NCBI GenBank assembly: GCA_942493055.1
Contig: OW818680.1
Span: 1,302,001 to 1,366,000 of the forward strand
Length of the DNA: 64,000 nt
Direction: 5' to 3'
Source of the DNA: CAIZQW01 sp942493055
GTDB taxonomy: Bacteria > Verrucomicrobiota > Kiritimatiellia > RFP12 > UBA1067
The translations under genes were made by a program, and so were the position numbers. A model generated the notes under the pieces. It was given only the letters and a program-made list of their open reading frames with translations. It was not told the DNA's origin and ran no database searches. Below are positions 1 through 9,597 of this stretch, piece after piece (positions within the stretch are counted from its first letter, which is position 1; every line of letters begins with the position of its first letter).

Positions 1-1610
1 ATGGGCTCGATCACGTCCAGACGTGCCCAATCGAATTTCTGCTGAGGGGTCGCATCCTTGAGCCTCCAAAAACGGTCGCGACCCCAACTATTGAAGGCCC
101 CGTGGTCATTACTCTCCATCACGGTGTTGAACACATCGCAGTTCTCGATCACATGTCCGCCCCAGCAGCCATCACCGATATTGATTCCTGCCCGTGGACA
201 GTTGTAAATGGAGCAATGGCGCACCGTGATCCGAGCCGCCAAATCAATCGTCACGCCCGCAACCTGCTTTTCATATAGGCCAAAGTCATGCATCAGGCAC
301 TGTTCAATTAGGCAGTCGCCTGGATAATTATCAGACTTAGGTCCAGGTGTCTTATCCACGTTCGCGGCCGTGATGCCGCCCACGGCGTAATCGCGACGGA
401 GAGCGTCTTGCCGTCCGATGATCGCGACACAACTCGCACCGACATCGTCCATCAGGCAACCCGTAACTGTGATCCGACGGTTAAAGCCGCTGAGAAACAC
501 CGCGTTGCCGCCAAGTTGCCGAAAAACACATCCGTCGATCCTGATATCCTCGGCACCTTCCAGAAACAGCGCAGCCTCGCGATTGATCCGCCAGTCGCTG
601 CGCATGACAGGCTCCGTGGTCTTCATAAATGTACGTGCCGTATGCCGAAACTCCAGATTGACAAAACGGAGGAATCGTACGGGCTGCTGCTGGGTGCCGC
701 GAACGACGACAGCCTGATCCATGCCGCCAACTTCTACCATGGCCTTGGACATATCCACTCCCGCGGGCGGATAAAAATAGAGCATGCCCGCCTTGCTGTC
801 CAAGAACCATTCACCGGGCGCATCCAACTCTTCGAATATGTTTTCAACGAATCGATATTGCTTGTGCAGCGCAATGAGGTATTCCGGTTTCCAGCCGCCC
901 TTGAGGTCCAACATGCAGTTACAGAAATAACCATATCGTGTCAGGGGACACCGATTGTGCTGATACCCGCCTTTGAGTTGTACCTCGCCTTTGTCGTTCA
1001 CCCCCGTGATGATGTAACTGTATCCGCCCCAGCGTGCCTTCTGTAGACCATGTACAAAGCCGCCGACCGGGTTAGTCCAACGTTTCACACGCTCGGGATC
1101 AATACAGTCTTCAGCATATCCATGGTACGGCATGACCTTGGCATCGTAGTTTGGATAACGGGCCATGTTCTGCCGTTGGCCGTTCACAAATAATTGGTCG
1201 GTCACGAAACCTGCCGGCACGGCGGCCAGCATGATCCCGTTTTTATAGGTACACCAGTCCAAATTCAATTGGCGGCCGGCACTCAGAACAACCTTCTCAC
1301 CCGGCACGGCTGCATAATTGATCAACGCATTTGACGAACCTGAATCTTCCGCAGTGAACACAACCGTCTCCGGCAAATAGTAAGTGCCCTTGTGTACCCA
1401 GACCGTATGGGGTTCAGGCCTTCCATCTCCGCTCTTCGCAATCAGCTTCCGAACCGCTTTCTGTGCCGCCGCGAATGATCGAAGCGGTTTATCCTTGGAG
1501 CCGATATCATTGTCATTTCCTGAAGGACTGACATGCAGTTCAACAGCCCACGCTGAAGTGATTGCCAGCGTCGCCACTAGGTACAAAACAATCCGCTTAT
1601 CTGCTATCAT
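1..1610 (-). CDS. Secreted right-handed parallel beta-helix protein, GH141/pectate-lyase-like (3' end outside window)
   Basis: The frame is open from an ATG at 1610 to the window edge, about 536 codons, so the C-terminus is missing. Residues 1-22 form a signal peptide ending near AWA. The mature start (LHVSPSGNDNDIGS followed by KPLRSFAAAQKAVRKL) is the usual opening of beta-helix glycan-active proteins. Further on come short repeating turns such as IEQCLMHDFG, VRHCSIYNCPRAGINIGDG and IENCDVFNTVMESNDHG, typical of right-handed parallel beta-helix coils. The opening and the NGQRQNMARYPNYD segment resemble GH141 proteins, but the catalytic residues cannot be assigned, so a lyase role is also possible. 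The start overlaps the end of the deacetylase gene by 14 bp, which suggests translational coupling. It is the last visible gene of the glycan operon and probably acts in the periplasm or outside the cell. Confidence 0.8.
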   Translation of the reverse strand, partial: MIADKRIVLYLVATLAITSAWAVELHVSPSGNDNDIGSKDKPLRSFAAAQKAVRKLIAKSGDGRPEPHTVWVHKGTYYLPETVVFTAEDSGSSNALINYAAVPGEKVVLSAGRQLNLDWCTYKNGIMLAAVPAGFVTDQLFVNGQRQNMARYPNYDAKVMPYHGYAEDCIDPERVKRWTNPVGGFVHGLQKARWGGYSYIITGVNDKGEVQLKGGYQHNRCPLTRYGYFCNCMLDLKGGWKPEYLIALHKQYRFVENIFEELDAPGEWFLDSKAGMLYFYPPAGVDMSKAMVEVGGMDQAVVVRGTQQQPVRFLRFVNLEFRHTARTFMKTTEPVMRSDWRINREAALFLEGAEDIRIDGCVFRQLGGNAVFLSGFNRRITVTGCLMDDVGASCVAIIGRQDALRRDYAVGGITAANVDKTPGPKSDNYPGDCLIEQCLMHDFGLYEKQVAGVTIDLAARITVRHCSIYNCPRAGINIGDGCWGGHVIENCDVFNTVMESNDHGAFNSWGRDRFWRLKDATPQQKFDWARLDVIEP

Positions 1611-2643
1611 TGTTGTTTTCTCTTTTCCATCGAATGGTTATCGTGTCTGTTCCTGGCACGACATTTACCAGTAGCTTGTCTTTGACGACATCCACCGGCA
1701 CAGCCACACCGCTCGTATTGTACTGTGCGGATGGTGTCGCCACAGGCTTTCCAATCGTCAGGACGCACGTCAGGGCGCCGTTAAAGAGTTTTGAATCCAG
1801 TGGACACGTCAACCGGAACGACACCTGGTTCACAGACCTTTCCAAGATTTCAATCTGTGCAGTTTCACGTTCGCGTACATACCGTGATACATTTGCGAAT
1901 GTGTCGACCCATATCTTATCCCGCAAGCCGGCAACATACTTAAGATGCGCGTCCAGCATCTCAGCAGAAATTGGCTGATGCCCCGGCTCAGCTACGGCGT
2001 GAATCATGATGACTTTCTGTCCGCCACTTTCAATCGCCTTGTCAACCACGCGGTTCGCCAGCGCAGCCGTAAAATTGGCACCGCCGAACCCGCCTTCCTT
2101 TTCACGGGCGGCAATATGAGTCTGCAGCACGATCTTCCTGACCCGTTCGTTACGTCCGTTGCCTGGATAGCAGAAAGTGATCGGAGACACTCCGACTTTC
2201 ACGGCGATAAGACGCTGTGCCTCTTGCACCTGCTTGACGACCTCTTCATCACTCAAGTCTGGAAGCTTTTTATGATCCAAGCCGTGATTGGCCACCTCGT
2301 GACCCCGCGCCGCCAGTTCGCGCCACTCTTTCCAACTGACCGGACGCGAATGCGTGTTACCCTTGGCATCCACAAACGTCGCTTCCGCAGCAGGCTCAAC
2401 CAGCGTCCGACCGGGCACTACAAAAAAAGTACCCCGAAAGCCATACTTCTCCAGCAGAGGAGCAGCCACTTTGTAGTGTCCCAGCGTGCCGTCATCAAAG
2501 GTGTAACTGATGGCCGCAGGCCGGTCACCCTTGAATTGTGCAATCTTAACATCAGGGAGAGGCACATCTGCACCACCAGCCGCCAACACACCCATGACCG
2601 ACGCCGCGATAACAGGTAGCACTATTTTTTCACGCAAATCCAT
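1597..2643 (-). CDS. Exported polysaccharide deacetylase (NodB domain)
   Basis: This is a 348-residue carbohydrate esterase family 4-like protein expected to remove N- or O-acetyl groups from a polysaccharide in a metal-dependent reaction. The NodB core starts at about residue 45. The SYTFDDG motif supplies the metal-binding and base aspartates (Asp50/Asp51), and NHGLDH supplies the metal histidines (His120/His124). A hydrophobic N-terminus (VIAASVMGVLAAGGA) is a signal peptide. The last 100 residues form a beta-rich region of unknown role. I chose the ATG at 2643 rather than an upstream in-frame codon because GGGAGAA lies at ribosome-binding distance and the signal peptide starts there. It begins 17 bp after the DUF6807 gene and overlaps the beta-helix gene at its end, so it is an internal operon member. 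Chitooligosaccharide or acetylated-glycan substrates fit the neighbouring GH20. Confidence 0.85.
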   Translation of the reverse strand: MDLREKIVLPVIAASVMGVLAAGGADVPLPDVKIAQFKGDRPAAISYTFDDGTLGHYKVAAPLLEKYGFRGTFFVVPGRTLVEPAAEATFVDAKGNTHSRPVSWKEWRELAARGHEVANHGLDHKKLPDLSDEEVVKQVQEAQRLIAVKVGVSPITFCYPGNGRNERVRKIVLQTHIAAREKEGGFGGANFTAALANRVVDKAIESGGQKVIMIHAVAEPGHQPISAEMLDAHLKYVAGLRDKIWVDTFANVSRYVRERETAQIEILERSVNQVSFRLTCPLDSKLFNGALTCVLTIGKPVATPSAQYNTSGVAVPVDVVKDKLLVNVVPGTDTITIRWKRENNNDSR

Positions 2644-2660
2644 AACCCTGTTCTCCCACG

Positions 2661-3605
2661 TTAGTTGTTCTGTTTCGCGCTCTCGCCAAAAGCTTTCCAC
2701 GTGCGCTCCAGCGTCTCCTTGTCAGCGGACGACGAGTGCAGCCAGATTCGATAGCGAAGTGTCAGCGTCTTGCCTGCGGCCAAGGTGTAGGGCTCCTTGA
2801 AGAGCAGGGCCGGACTGAAGAAGGGCATCCGTTCATTCGGATACCAGCATGTCGGGTGGCGTAAATTTGAAGGATGGTCGAAGATGGCAATACCTCCGCC
2901 CTTGCTGAAATCAATCCATTTTTCGCACGAGCCGTACAGGTTGGTTGCGCCGACGCTCCCTCCGCTGCCGGTATAGGTCCAGTCTTTGCAGGCCTTCGAC
3001 ATGCGGCACGACAGACCTGCGTAACCCCCCGAGAAATTTTTGGGCGGCGTCCGGTCCAGCTTCAGATCCTCCGGACCCGCAGTGAAAACAGCCGTCCAGT
3101 CGATAGAATAATCGCCCTTCGCATCAGGCGCACGGACGACAATCGTACGCGCCTCGCGCATGACAGGCGCTTTTCCAGGCAGGTGGTAGCTCAGCTCCAT
3201 GACAATCCGCGCAGAAAAGTCGGCACCTGGAGCGGTCTTCACACTCAACACCTCGGTCCGTCCGTCGCTGAGCCCTGTCTTCTTGTTCTCTTCCCAATAG
3301 TTGACACCATTGATGTACTTCCAGGACCACCACAGCCCGAGATGCCACGGATGATCTGCGGGACGAAGCTCCGTGATACAGGTGCCATTGGCAAGGGTCA
3401 ACGGGTGAAAGCACGGCTTCCCCTCCCCTTTCGCACCGTTGAACTGCCAGACAACACGCTCGCGATCCATCAGCGCGAGCGAACGCTCACTTGCCTGCCA
3501 CCGATACGGCACCCCATCTGCAACCGACTGAATGGTAATCATTCCCGACAATACCAGCACAAAAAAAACTTTTTCTGTGCTCAGATTTATTTTTTTACTC
3601 ATCAT
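2661..3605 (-). CDS. DUF6807 (PmoA-like) exported protein
   Basis: A 314-residue protein with an N-terminal signal sequence (VFFVLVLSGMITIQSVADG). The segment HPWHLGLWWSWKYINGVNYW near residues 83-103 is the family signature of DUF6807, also annotated as PmoA-like. These proteins are common in glycan-utilisation loci of Planctomycetes, Verrucomicrobia and Bacteroidetes, and their biochemical role is not established. The fold is predicted to be a beta-sandwich. The start ATG at 3605 overlaps the GH20 stop codon in an ATGA arrangement, so translation is coupled to the hexosaminidase. A second ATG directly follows the first and either could be used. I assign the family with confidence but no reaction. 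Confidence 0.85.
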   Translation of the reverse strand: MMSKKINLSTEKVFFVLVLSGMITIQSVADGVPYRWQASERSLALMDRERVVWQFNGAKGEGKPCFHPLTLANGTCITELRPADHPWHLGLWWSWKYINGVNYWEENKKTGLSDGRTEVLSVKTAPGADFSARIVMELSYHLPGKAPVMREARTIVVRAPDAKGDYSIDWTAVFTAGPEDLKLDRTPPKNFSGGYAGLSCRMSKACKDWTYTGSGGSVGATNLYGSCEKWIDFSKGGGIAIFDHPSNLRHPTCWYPNERMPFFSPALLFKEPYTLAAGKTLTLRYRIWLHSSSADKETLERTWKAFGESAKQNN

Positions 3606-5200
3606 TCGAACCTCCCTTTTTTCTTCAACGGCGTATACTTCACGTTCAGCACCTTCAGACGCTGGAGATGTAATTCCAGCCTCTGCACAAATTCGTCCCA
3701 GTCTCTCGGACGGGGATCAGACCAGATCAACTCGATCAACGCACATCCGCGGGGATACACGTGGGCTTCAATCAATTCCTCCTTCGGATGGTAATCGGAC
3801 CACATTTCACCCTCTGCCCCAAGAATGTGCTTGGCCTCGTCAGGTGTCAATTCCGGCGGGATAGGATCAAAAGTGTAAACTTTCTCAAGGGGAAGGTGTT
3901 TATAAAAAGTATCGAAGTAAACCAATTGATTCGGCACCATCACCACGTCATGCCCGGACTTGGCCGCCTTGATCCCGCCTTCCATGCCACGCCAGGACAT
4001 CACCGCCGCATGGGGTGCCAGCCCGCCTTCCAGAATCTCATCCCAACCGATGAGTCGCCGCCCCTTGGCGTTCAGGAACTTCTCGATCCGCTTGATAAAA
4101 TAACTTTGCAGTTCCATCTCGTTTTTCAGGTTTTCGGTTTTCAGCTTTGCCTGGCAGCTCGGACACTGTTTCCAGTGTGCCTTCGGGCATTCATCGCCCC
4201 CGATATGGATGAACTTGGACGGAAACAAATCCAGCACTTGCGTCAGCACCGCCTCCAAAAACGCGTAGGTCTTCTCATTGCTCACACAGTAACACCAGGC
4301 GGGGCATTTGGATTTTATGGGGCTTGGTCCGGGGCAGTCGAGTTCCGGATAGGCCAGCAGGGCCGGTGTGGAATGGCCCGGCATATCAATCTCGGGGATG
4401 ATCGTCACATACCGCGCCGCGGCATACTTCACCACCTCACGCACCTGATCTTGTGTATAGACACCAATCCTTACGCCTTCCCGCCGAGTGAATGGATCCT
4501 GTAACTTGGGGTAGCCCTTGATCTCCAGCGGCCAATTCCCATAGTCGGTAATGTGCCAGTGAAACGTATTAAACTTGTGCAGGGCCATCAGATCGATGTA
4601 TCGGTAAATAAAGGACAAGTTCTGGTAATCATGCCCCGAATCCAGCATCAGTCCGCGCCATGAGAAACGCGGCTTATCTTCAATCTTCACACAGGGCACG
4701 CTCCACTCAACACCCGCTACCTTGTTTGTGGAATAAACCTGCGGCGGCAGCAACTGCAACAGCGTCTGGACTCCGTAAAACGCTCCCGCCCCCGCCGGCG
4801 CACGGATCACAACCCCATCCGCCCTCACGTCCAGTTCATAGCCCTCTGGACCCAACTCGGCTTTCGCGCCGGCGACCGTCAACTGGATCGTATTATTGCC
4901 GGATCCTTTGCCGATCAACAGCGGCAGACCCGTAGATCTGCGGAGCATTTCGGCTAAGTATTCGCCGCCCAACTTTGTATCCGCCTCCACCGCAATCCGG
5001 GTCTCAGGCCCGATCACAAACGCACCTTCCCGTGCCTCAACCTTAACTGGCTTCGGCATCAGCCCATCGACCCCGCCGACTGCCATGCTTACAAAACCCG
5101 TAAAAAAAAGAAAAACGATCCCCTGAAGAAACCCCACCCCCGCGATAAGATCACGCCTCCCGATTTTCTCATGTTCACTCATTTTTTTCGGTTCTCTCAT
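3602..5200 (-). CDS. GH20 beta-N-acetylhexosaminidase, exported
   Basis: A 532-residue enzyme that removes terminal beta-linked GlcNAc or GalNAc by substrate-assisted catalysis. Residues 50-170 match the GH20b domain found before the catalytic barrel. The barrel starts at about 180 (FSWRGLMLDSGHDY), and HIGGDE near residue 336 provides the catalytic Asp-Glu pair. Later tryptophans (SWRGMEGG, GEMWSDYHP) fit the sugar-binding wall. The N-terminus has GRRDLIAG followed by a hydrophobic stretch and could be a twin-arginine signal. Translation may start at 5200 or at an in-frame ATG at 5182, since neither has a strong ribosome-binding site. A 96-bp gap separates it from the upstream esterase; that gap holds a T-rich tract after a weak hairpin and no gene. 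Its 3' end overlaps DUF6807 by 4 bp. Confidence 0.92.
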   Translation of the reverse strand: MREPKKMSEHEKIGRRDLIAGVGFLQGIVFLFFTGFVSMAVGGVDGLMPKPVKVEAREGAFVIGPETRIAVEADTKLGGEYLAEMLRRSTGLPLLIGKGSGNNTIQLTVAGAKAELGPEGYELDVRADGVVIRAPAGAGAFYGVQTLLQLLPPQVYSTNKVAGVEWSVPCVKIEDKPRFSWRGLMLDSGHDYQNLSFIYRYIDLMALHKFNTFHWHITDYGNWPLEIKGYPKLQDPFTRREGVRIGVYTQDQVREVVKYAAARYVTIIPEIDMPGHSTPALLAYPELDCPGPSPIKSKCPAWCYCVSNEKTYAFLEAVLTQVLDLFPSKFIHIGGDECPKAHWKQCPSCQAKLKTENLKNEMELQSYFIKRIEKFLNAKGRRLIGWDEILEGGLAPHAAVMSWRGMEGGIKAAKSGHDVVMVPNQLVYFDTFYKHLPLEKVYTFDPIPPELTPDEAKHILGAEGEMWSDYHPKEELIEAHVYPRGCALIELIWSDPRPRDWDEFVQRLELHLQRLKVLNVKYTPLKKKGRFE

Positions 5201-5296
5201 AGTCTATAAAACTTAAAACTTCGTTAACGCCCATTTTTCCACTCTAAAAAAACGCAAAGAGCGCACGTTGGGTGCAGATGACCAACCTACTCGGGG

Positions 5297-6562
5297 CTAC
5301 TCCTTGCTGACTGTTAAACATGTAGGCTCCGCGCTCATTTTCAGACGTGGGATCGTGATGAGCCCTTGTGCATCGGTTTTGCCTGCACCCTTCGCCGAAC
5401 CGAACGTCCAGGTGAATGAGCTATCTGGTTTGGTCTTGAAATTCTGTATTCTGCGTAAAGAGACATCAGCAGTCACTTCTCCCGGAAGCTCGAACGTCGT
5501 CTTAAGCTCCGCCGGAGTCACAAGAAAAAGCGACATTTCAATGGCCCCTTCTTTATCGCTGACCGTCTTCCACCGGAAGAAGGCATTGACCTGCCCCGCA
5601 GCCTTGTTCTTTAAATCATCAGGCCACGGAAGCTTCTGGTTGGAAGAGGCATTGCAGAAGACCGGATACGCCTCGTTTTTCCGTATGCTCAGCCAGTCCA
5701 AGGAATTGATCAAATCATTCGCCTTCACGATTTTTGCATTTTCATGGGCGTGCCCGAACGCCCCCCAGTAAAAAAAGAGAGCATAGCGCCGGTCATTCAT
5801 GGCCTTCACAAAGCGCTCATGGCCTTGTGCCCATTGATCATTGGGTGCGGAATAGTCGATGCAGACCGGCGGATCGGGTATCCTGACCTGTGCCGGAATT
5901 GTCTGGGGCGGAAAATACATCCGGTTAGAGACATGCTCAATGCCTGCGGGGACATTGGCTTTGATCGCTGCGAAAACATCGCCGTTGCGCATGCCGATTC
6001 CAAGCGTTCCGCTGCCGCCCATGGATATGCCCGCAAGGTAAACGCGTTCAGGATCGATGTTGTATTTCTGCATTGTCCATTTCACCACGTCAATCACACG
6101 CCGCTCCACGGGCATCGGGTCTCCCCCTGAATTCTTCTTGATCAGGTCGGGCGCATTCACATACATGCCACCCCACCACCAATCGCCTTTGTTGAAACGG
6201 CAGTCCAGATAAAGCCCATAAAAATCGTCCGGCGAATGATAGATATCGTGGTCGCCGACCGTGCCCGTACACTTCAAACACTTCAGCACATCGTGTCCCG
6301 CCGAGTGAAGAACGACATACAAAGGGGCGTTCTTGCGGTCTTTCTTTGGATGGACGACAATAAATATATCCTGCTGAGGCGTCTTGTACCCCCATTCCGG
6401 TTTTACACCGTGCTGATAAATGTCAAACGCTCTGCCATTGATCAGCAGATCCTGGAACGGGCCTGGCTTGACCGTCACGTTTGTGGTCGGAAGCCAGCTC
6501 ATCTCCTTGGCAAAAAGAGGAAGCGTTACGGTAACCAGAATTATCAGGATGATCGATTTCAT
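5297..6562 (-). CDS. Exported alpha/beta-hydrolase (esterase or PHB-depolymerase-like)
   Basis: A 421-residue protein with a clear signal peptide (IILIILVTVTLPLFA). The central region is an alpha/beta-hydrolase: a strand followed by HSAGHD, then the nucleophile elbow GISMGGSG with the serine near residue 179, and a later FGHAHENAK segment that may hold the catalytic histidine. The arrangement resembles acetyl-xylan or feruloyl esterases and PHB-depolymerase-like proteins, which remove acyl groups from polysaccharides. The C-terminal 100 residues look like an added beta-sandwich. It lies 38 bp after the GH95 gene in the same operon, which favours a glycan de-esterification role. The acyl group removed cannot be read from sequence. 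Confidence 0.75.
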   Translation of the reverse strand: MKSIILIILVTVTLPLFAKEMSWLPTTNVTVKPGPFQDLLINGRAFDIYQHGVKPEWGYKTPQQDIFIVVHPKKDRKNAPLYVVLHSAGHDVLKCLKCTGTVGDHDIYHSPDDFYGLYLDCRFNKGDWWWGGMYVNAPDLIKKNSGGDPMPVERRVIDVVKWTMQKYNIDPERVYLAGISMGGSGTLGIGMRNGDVFAAIKANVPAGIEHVSNRMYFPPQTIPAQVRIPDPPVCIDYSAPNDQWAQGHERFVKAMNDRRYALFFYWGAFGHAHENAKIVKANDLINSLDWLSIRKNEAYPVFCNASSNQKLPWPDDLKNKAAGQVNAFFRWKTVSDKEGAIEMSLFLVTPAELKTTFELPGEVTADVSLRRIQNFKTKPDSSFTWTFGSAKGAGKTDAQGLITIPRLKMSAEPTCLTVSKE

Positions 6563-6600
6563 AGCATTTCAGGTCCTACTCCTTTTCACAACCGTCAGGT

Positions 6601-8931
6601 TTATTTTTTCTTTTTCTTAGCGTTTTCGAGAGCCATGGCATGCCGGCTGCCAAAAGAATTACACGTCCCCGGATCAGCCTCCATTGGTTTAACGTCGCAT
6701 ACCGGAATCGTATCTCCAACGTAAAGAATAGCTTCCTCTCCCTTTTTCACTGCCAGTTCGTACACCTCGTCTCCCAGCGACTTCAACGGGACAGACGCTT
6801 TTACAGCCCCGACCAACCCTGGCTTGATCCTGCAGGGTTCGCCGACCAGACTCCTCACGTTCACCCATTGCGTCCGGCCCTCTTTCCGCACGGCACTGAC
6901 CAGAAATGCGCCCTCGGTTCTCAAGTCGCTGAAAACTACATCCTTCCACGCATCCGGCACACCGGGAAACACGCGGATCGTGCCGCCCCAGCTCTGGAGA
7001 AGCATATCCTGAATGGATTGGGCTCCCGACAACGGCGTCTCGATCACCGGACTATCGGCCTCAAGGTACATCGTGTTCGGCTCAACGACCTTGTCAATAA
7101 AATCATTCATCATGGTATAGGCATCATTGCCGCGCCCCATCGAGGCATACATCGAGGCTGCACCCGTAAAGGAGTACCCTGCAAACGCGCCTTTCAGACT
7201 CACCCAGCGTGCAACCGATTTCTCGATAATCGCTCTGTTTTCAGGCTGATCCCAATGGATCACATAAAGCGGATAGATCATCAGGAGATGCGAATAATGC
7301 CTGTGTGACTTATCGAACGGCCAGTCTTTACCCAGCATGTAGCCGTTTTCATTCGCTGGGAATTCGGCCAGATGGGCGATCACCTCTTTCCACTTCAGCG
7401 CCAGAGGATCATCGATCTTCAGTCGTTCACATTCCGCCAGAAGCGTCTGACAGCCCCACATCAGAAGCGACATGTCGTAGTTACAATCCGGCGCGAACCC
7501 CAGTTCCGGCGAATAGGTTGCGGGAAGATGATACTTCCCGTCCTCCCCCTTCTTCAACAGGTGCAAGTAGAAATTAATCGCCCGGCGCAGCAGCGGCAGC
7601 ATATTTTCCTTCATCCTCGCATCATCCCCGGCATAACGGCACTGCCTCCAGTAATTCTGGCAGACCCAGGGCAGGTTGCCGATCTCCGGAGCCCCCTGCT
7701 GCCCCTTGAACATCCCCCCGGCGCAATCATAACTTGTCACACGCGCCACCCAGGCGGAATCAGTGCCAAAATCCGCTCCCCTCGCATACTTCACATTCGC
7801 GACGAGGTTTGACACATTGTTTTCCAGCATGCGCGTCAGATTTTCCCCCTGCTCAAGGCGATTAGCCGTGTACACGGGATAATAGGTGAGCTGGATGTTC
7901 AGGTTCCACCAAATAGCCGGCCAGATCGTCTTTTTGTACCACGGCCCCATCAGATCCATAGCCGGCCGGTCCGCGCGTGAAGCCGCGCCCAGTTTATACA
8001 TCTGGATCCAGTAGAACGATTCCATCCGGGTATCCGGAATGCTGACGAAACTTTGGGGATAATAGGACTGCCACCACTGCCGATGCGTCTCCGTGAGCGC
8101 CTTCTCCCCGGCAGAGACGGCCTTGGACACGTGAGCCTTCGCCTGCTCGGCTGCGTTCGTTCCCGGCCAGGAGTAGCCCACGCTGATGAAAACAGTACTC
8201 TTGGCTGCCCCTGCACGCTGCTTCCGATAGACGGTTGCGTACTCGCCGCCTTCCAGCAGGGGCTGCGTGCAAACCATGTCATCGCCGGTTTTTTCCAGCT
8301 TGGGCGCAGGATTGGAGACATACTCCTTGGGTCTCCCCTTACCATAAATTCGCGACGATTCTGAAAGCGCGGGCACCCATTTCCAGACAAAATCTTTTTC
8401 ACCTTCAGATGCCTGAGTTTCAACCACGATGTTCGTGTCACGTGCATGCACGAACGCGCGCCATTCGATGGTTCCTTTGTCGGTCGTCAATTTCCCTGTG
8501 GCTTCTGAATTCCAGAGGTCAATCCGCATCGTGCCCTCCGACAGTTTGCCGACAGGTGTCAGGAGGAAATGGCCGATGGGTAAGCGCGCCCTGTTGATCA
8601 GCGGATTGGTGTCCCCGGCGCGATGATCGATCACGTCACTGCGTCCGATATCGAATTGCAGGGTGTTCCCGTCCGGCGCGTAGATCATCAATCCCAGCAA
8701 CCCGTTGCCCAGAAATGCGCCGCCTGACCAGGTGACCGGTAACTGCTTCCACACAAGGTCATGTCGCGCCAGAAACTCCGGCCAGACAATCCGGTCAGCC
8801 ACCCGGCCTGATCGAGCTTCGGCAGCAAAGGGCTTCCCAAAGGACAAAAACACACAACACGCCGTCACGCCATACGATGAGACCGTACGACCTGCCATTA
8901 TCGACAGCACCCGCTGACAGACAGTTTTCAC
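6601..8931 (-). CDS. GH95-like glycoside hydrolase (candidate alpha-L-fucosidase)
   Basis: A 776-residue secreted enzyme. The N-terminal domain (WSGGAFLGNGLLGLMIYAPDG near residue 70) and the (alpha/alpha)6 region (ATYSPELGFAPDCNYDMSLL near 450, HRHYSHLLMIYPL near 530) follow the GH95 plan, and the tail RTEGAFLVSAVRKEGRTQWV is typical of that group. GH95 enzymes are inverting alpha-1,2-L-fucosidases or L-galactosidases, but this copy is divergent and specificity is open. The start is a GTG at 8931 with a strong GGAGGGG site six bases upstream. It overlaps the response-regulator stop (GTGA), so it is translationally coupled. A signal peptide (GVTACCVFLSFGKPFAAEA) follows. An alternative ATG at 8898 lacks a good ribosome site. 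Confidence 0.72.
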   Translation of the reverse strand: MKTVCQRVLSIMAGRTVSSYGVTACCVFLSFGKPFAAEARSGRVADRIVWPEFLARHDLVWKQLPVTWSGGAFLGNGLLGLMIYAPDGNTLQFDIGRSDVIDHRAGDTNPLINRARLPIGHFLLTPVGKLSEGTMRIDLWNSEATGKLTTDKGTIEWRAFVHARDTNIVVETQASEGEKDFVWKWVPALSESSRIYGKGRPKEYVSNPAPKLEKTGDDMVCTQPLLEGGEYATVYRKQRAGAAKSTVFISVGYSWPGTNAAEQAKAHVSKAVSAGEKALTETHRQWWQSYYPQSFVSIPDTRMESFYWIQMYKLGAASRADRPAMDLMGPWYKKTIWPAIWWNLNIQLTYYPVYTANRLEQGENLTRMLENNVSNLVANVKYARGADFGTDSAWVARVTSYDCAGGMFKGQQGAPEIGNLPWVCQNYWRQCRYAGDDARMKENMLPLLRRAINFYLHLLKKGEDGKYHLPATYSPELGFAPDCNYDMSLLMWGCQTLLAECERLKIDDPLALKWKEVIAHLAEFPANENGYMLGKDWPFDKSHRHYSHLLMIYPLYVIHWDQPENRAIIEKSVARWVSLKGAFAGYSFTGAASMYASMGRGNDAYTMMNDFIDKVVEPNTMYLEADSPVIETPLSGAQSIQDMLLQSWGGTIRVFPGVPDAWKDVVFSDLRTEGAFLVSAVRKEGRTQWVNVRSLVGEPCRIKPGLVGAVKASVPLKSLGDEVYELAVKKGEEAILYVGDTIPVCDVKPMEADPGTCNSFGSRHAMALENAKKKKK

Positions 8932-9596
8932 TTCTTCCCCTCCGGTTTCGTTGAACTCATAAACTGTGCAACCGCTTGTCCGCGCGAATGGACATGCAAT
9001 TTCTGATAGATACGCTTGATGTAGGTATGTACCGTGCTGTAGGAGATGCCCAACTGCGTGGCGATCTCAATATAGGTGTCCCCCCGCGAAAGCGAGCGAA
9101 GCACATCTTCTTCGCGTGGCCCCAGTTGGGTCTCAGAGTCCATGGGACGCGCGCTGCGCCGGGCTGTGAAGTAGCGCACCACCTGGCGAGCGATGCTGCT
9201 GGTCATGGGCGCGCCGCCTGTACTCGCATCGCGGACCGCATTGGCCAGGGCCTCGAGCGAAACCGGTTTCAGCAGATAGCCGCAGGCTCCGGCTTCGAGC
9301 GCCTTAAAGATCGTGTCAGTATCCTCGTAGATGGTGAGCATGACAAACTCCGTGTCCGGCATGGTTCCTGAAAGCACTCTGACACATTCCACGCCGTCCA
9401 TGACGGGCATATTGATATCCGTCAAAACCACATGTGGCTTGAGCGGGCGAAGTCCATCCACAGCGGCCTTGCCATTTGAAAAAACACCGACGACACGGCA
9501 ATCCGGAATCCGACGCAACATTTCCGCCAGCCCCTCCCGGATGCCCGGATCATCCTCGACAATCGCCACACGAATCATGTGAGCTCTCTTATCCAT
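8928..9596 (-). CDS. NarL/LuxR-family response regulator of the glycan operon
   Basis: A 222-residue two-domain regulator. The receiver domain spans residues 8-125, with the phospho-acceptor Asp60 in VVLTDINMPVMDG and the conserved lysine in GYLLKPVS. Residues 155-215 form the helix-turn-helix (LGPREEDVLRSLSRG, then GISYSTVHTYIKRIYQKL). It sits one base after the kinase stop codon and overlaps the GH95 start, so the cognate pair and an enzyme are co-translated. The likely input is the upstream propeller kinase, and the likely targets are this operon and its palindromic promoter region. AGGAG lies upstream of the ATG at 9596; a second in-frame ATG at 9578 is possible. Confidence 0.93.
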   Translation of the reverse strand: MDKRAHMIRVAIVEDDPGIREGLAEMLRRIPDCRVVGVFSNGKAAVDGLRPLKPHVVLTDINMPVMDGVECVRVLSGTMPDTEFVMLTIYEDTDTIFKALEAGACGYLLKPVSLEALANAVRDASTGGAPMTSSIARQVVRYFTARRSARPMDSETQLGPREEDVLRSLSRGDTYIEIATQLGISYSTVHTYIKRIYQKLHVHSRGQAVAQFMSSTKPEGKK

Positions 9597-9597
9597 G

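Noticed and set aside
1945..2619. A 224-codon plus-strand frame opposite the deacetylase
   Set aside because: No domain or ribosome site, and the opposite strand carries the NodB motifs.
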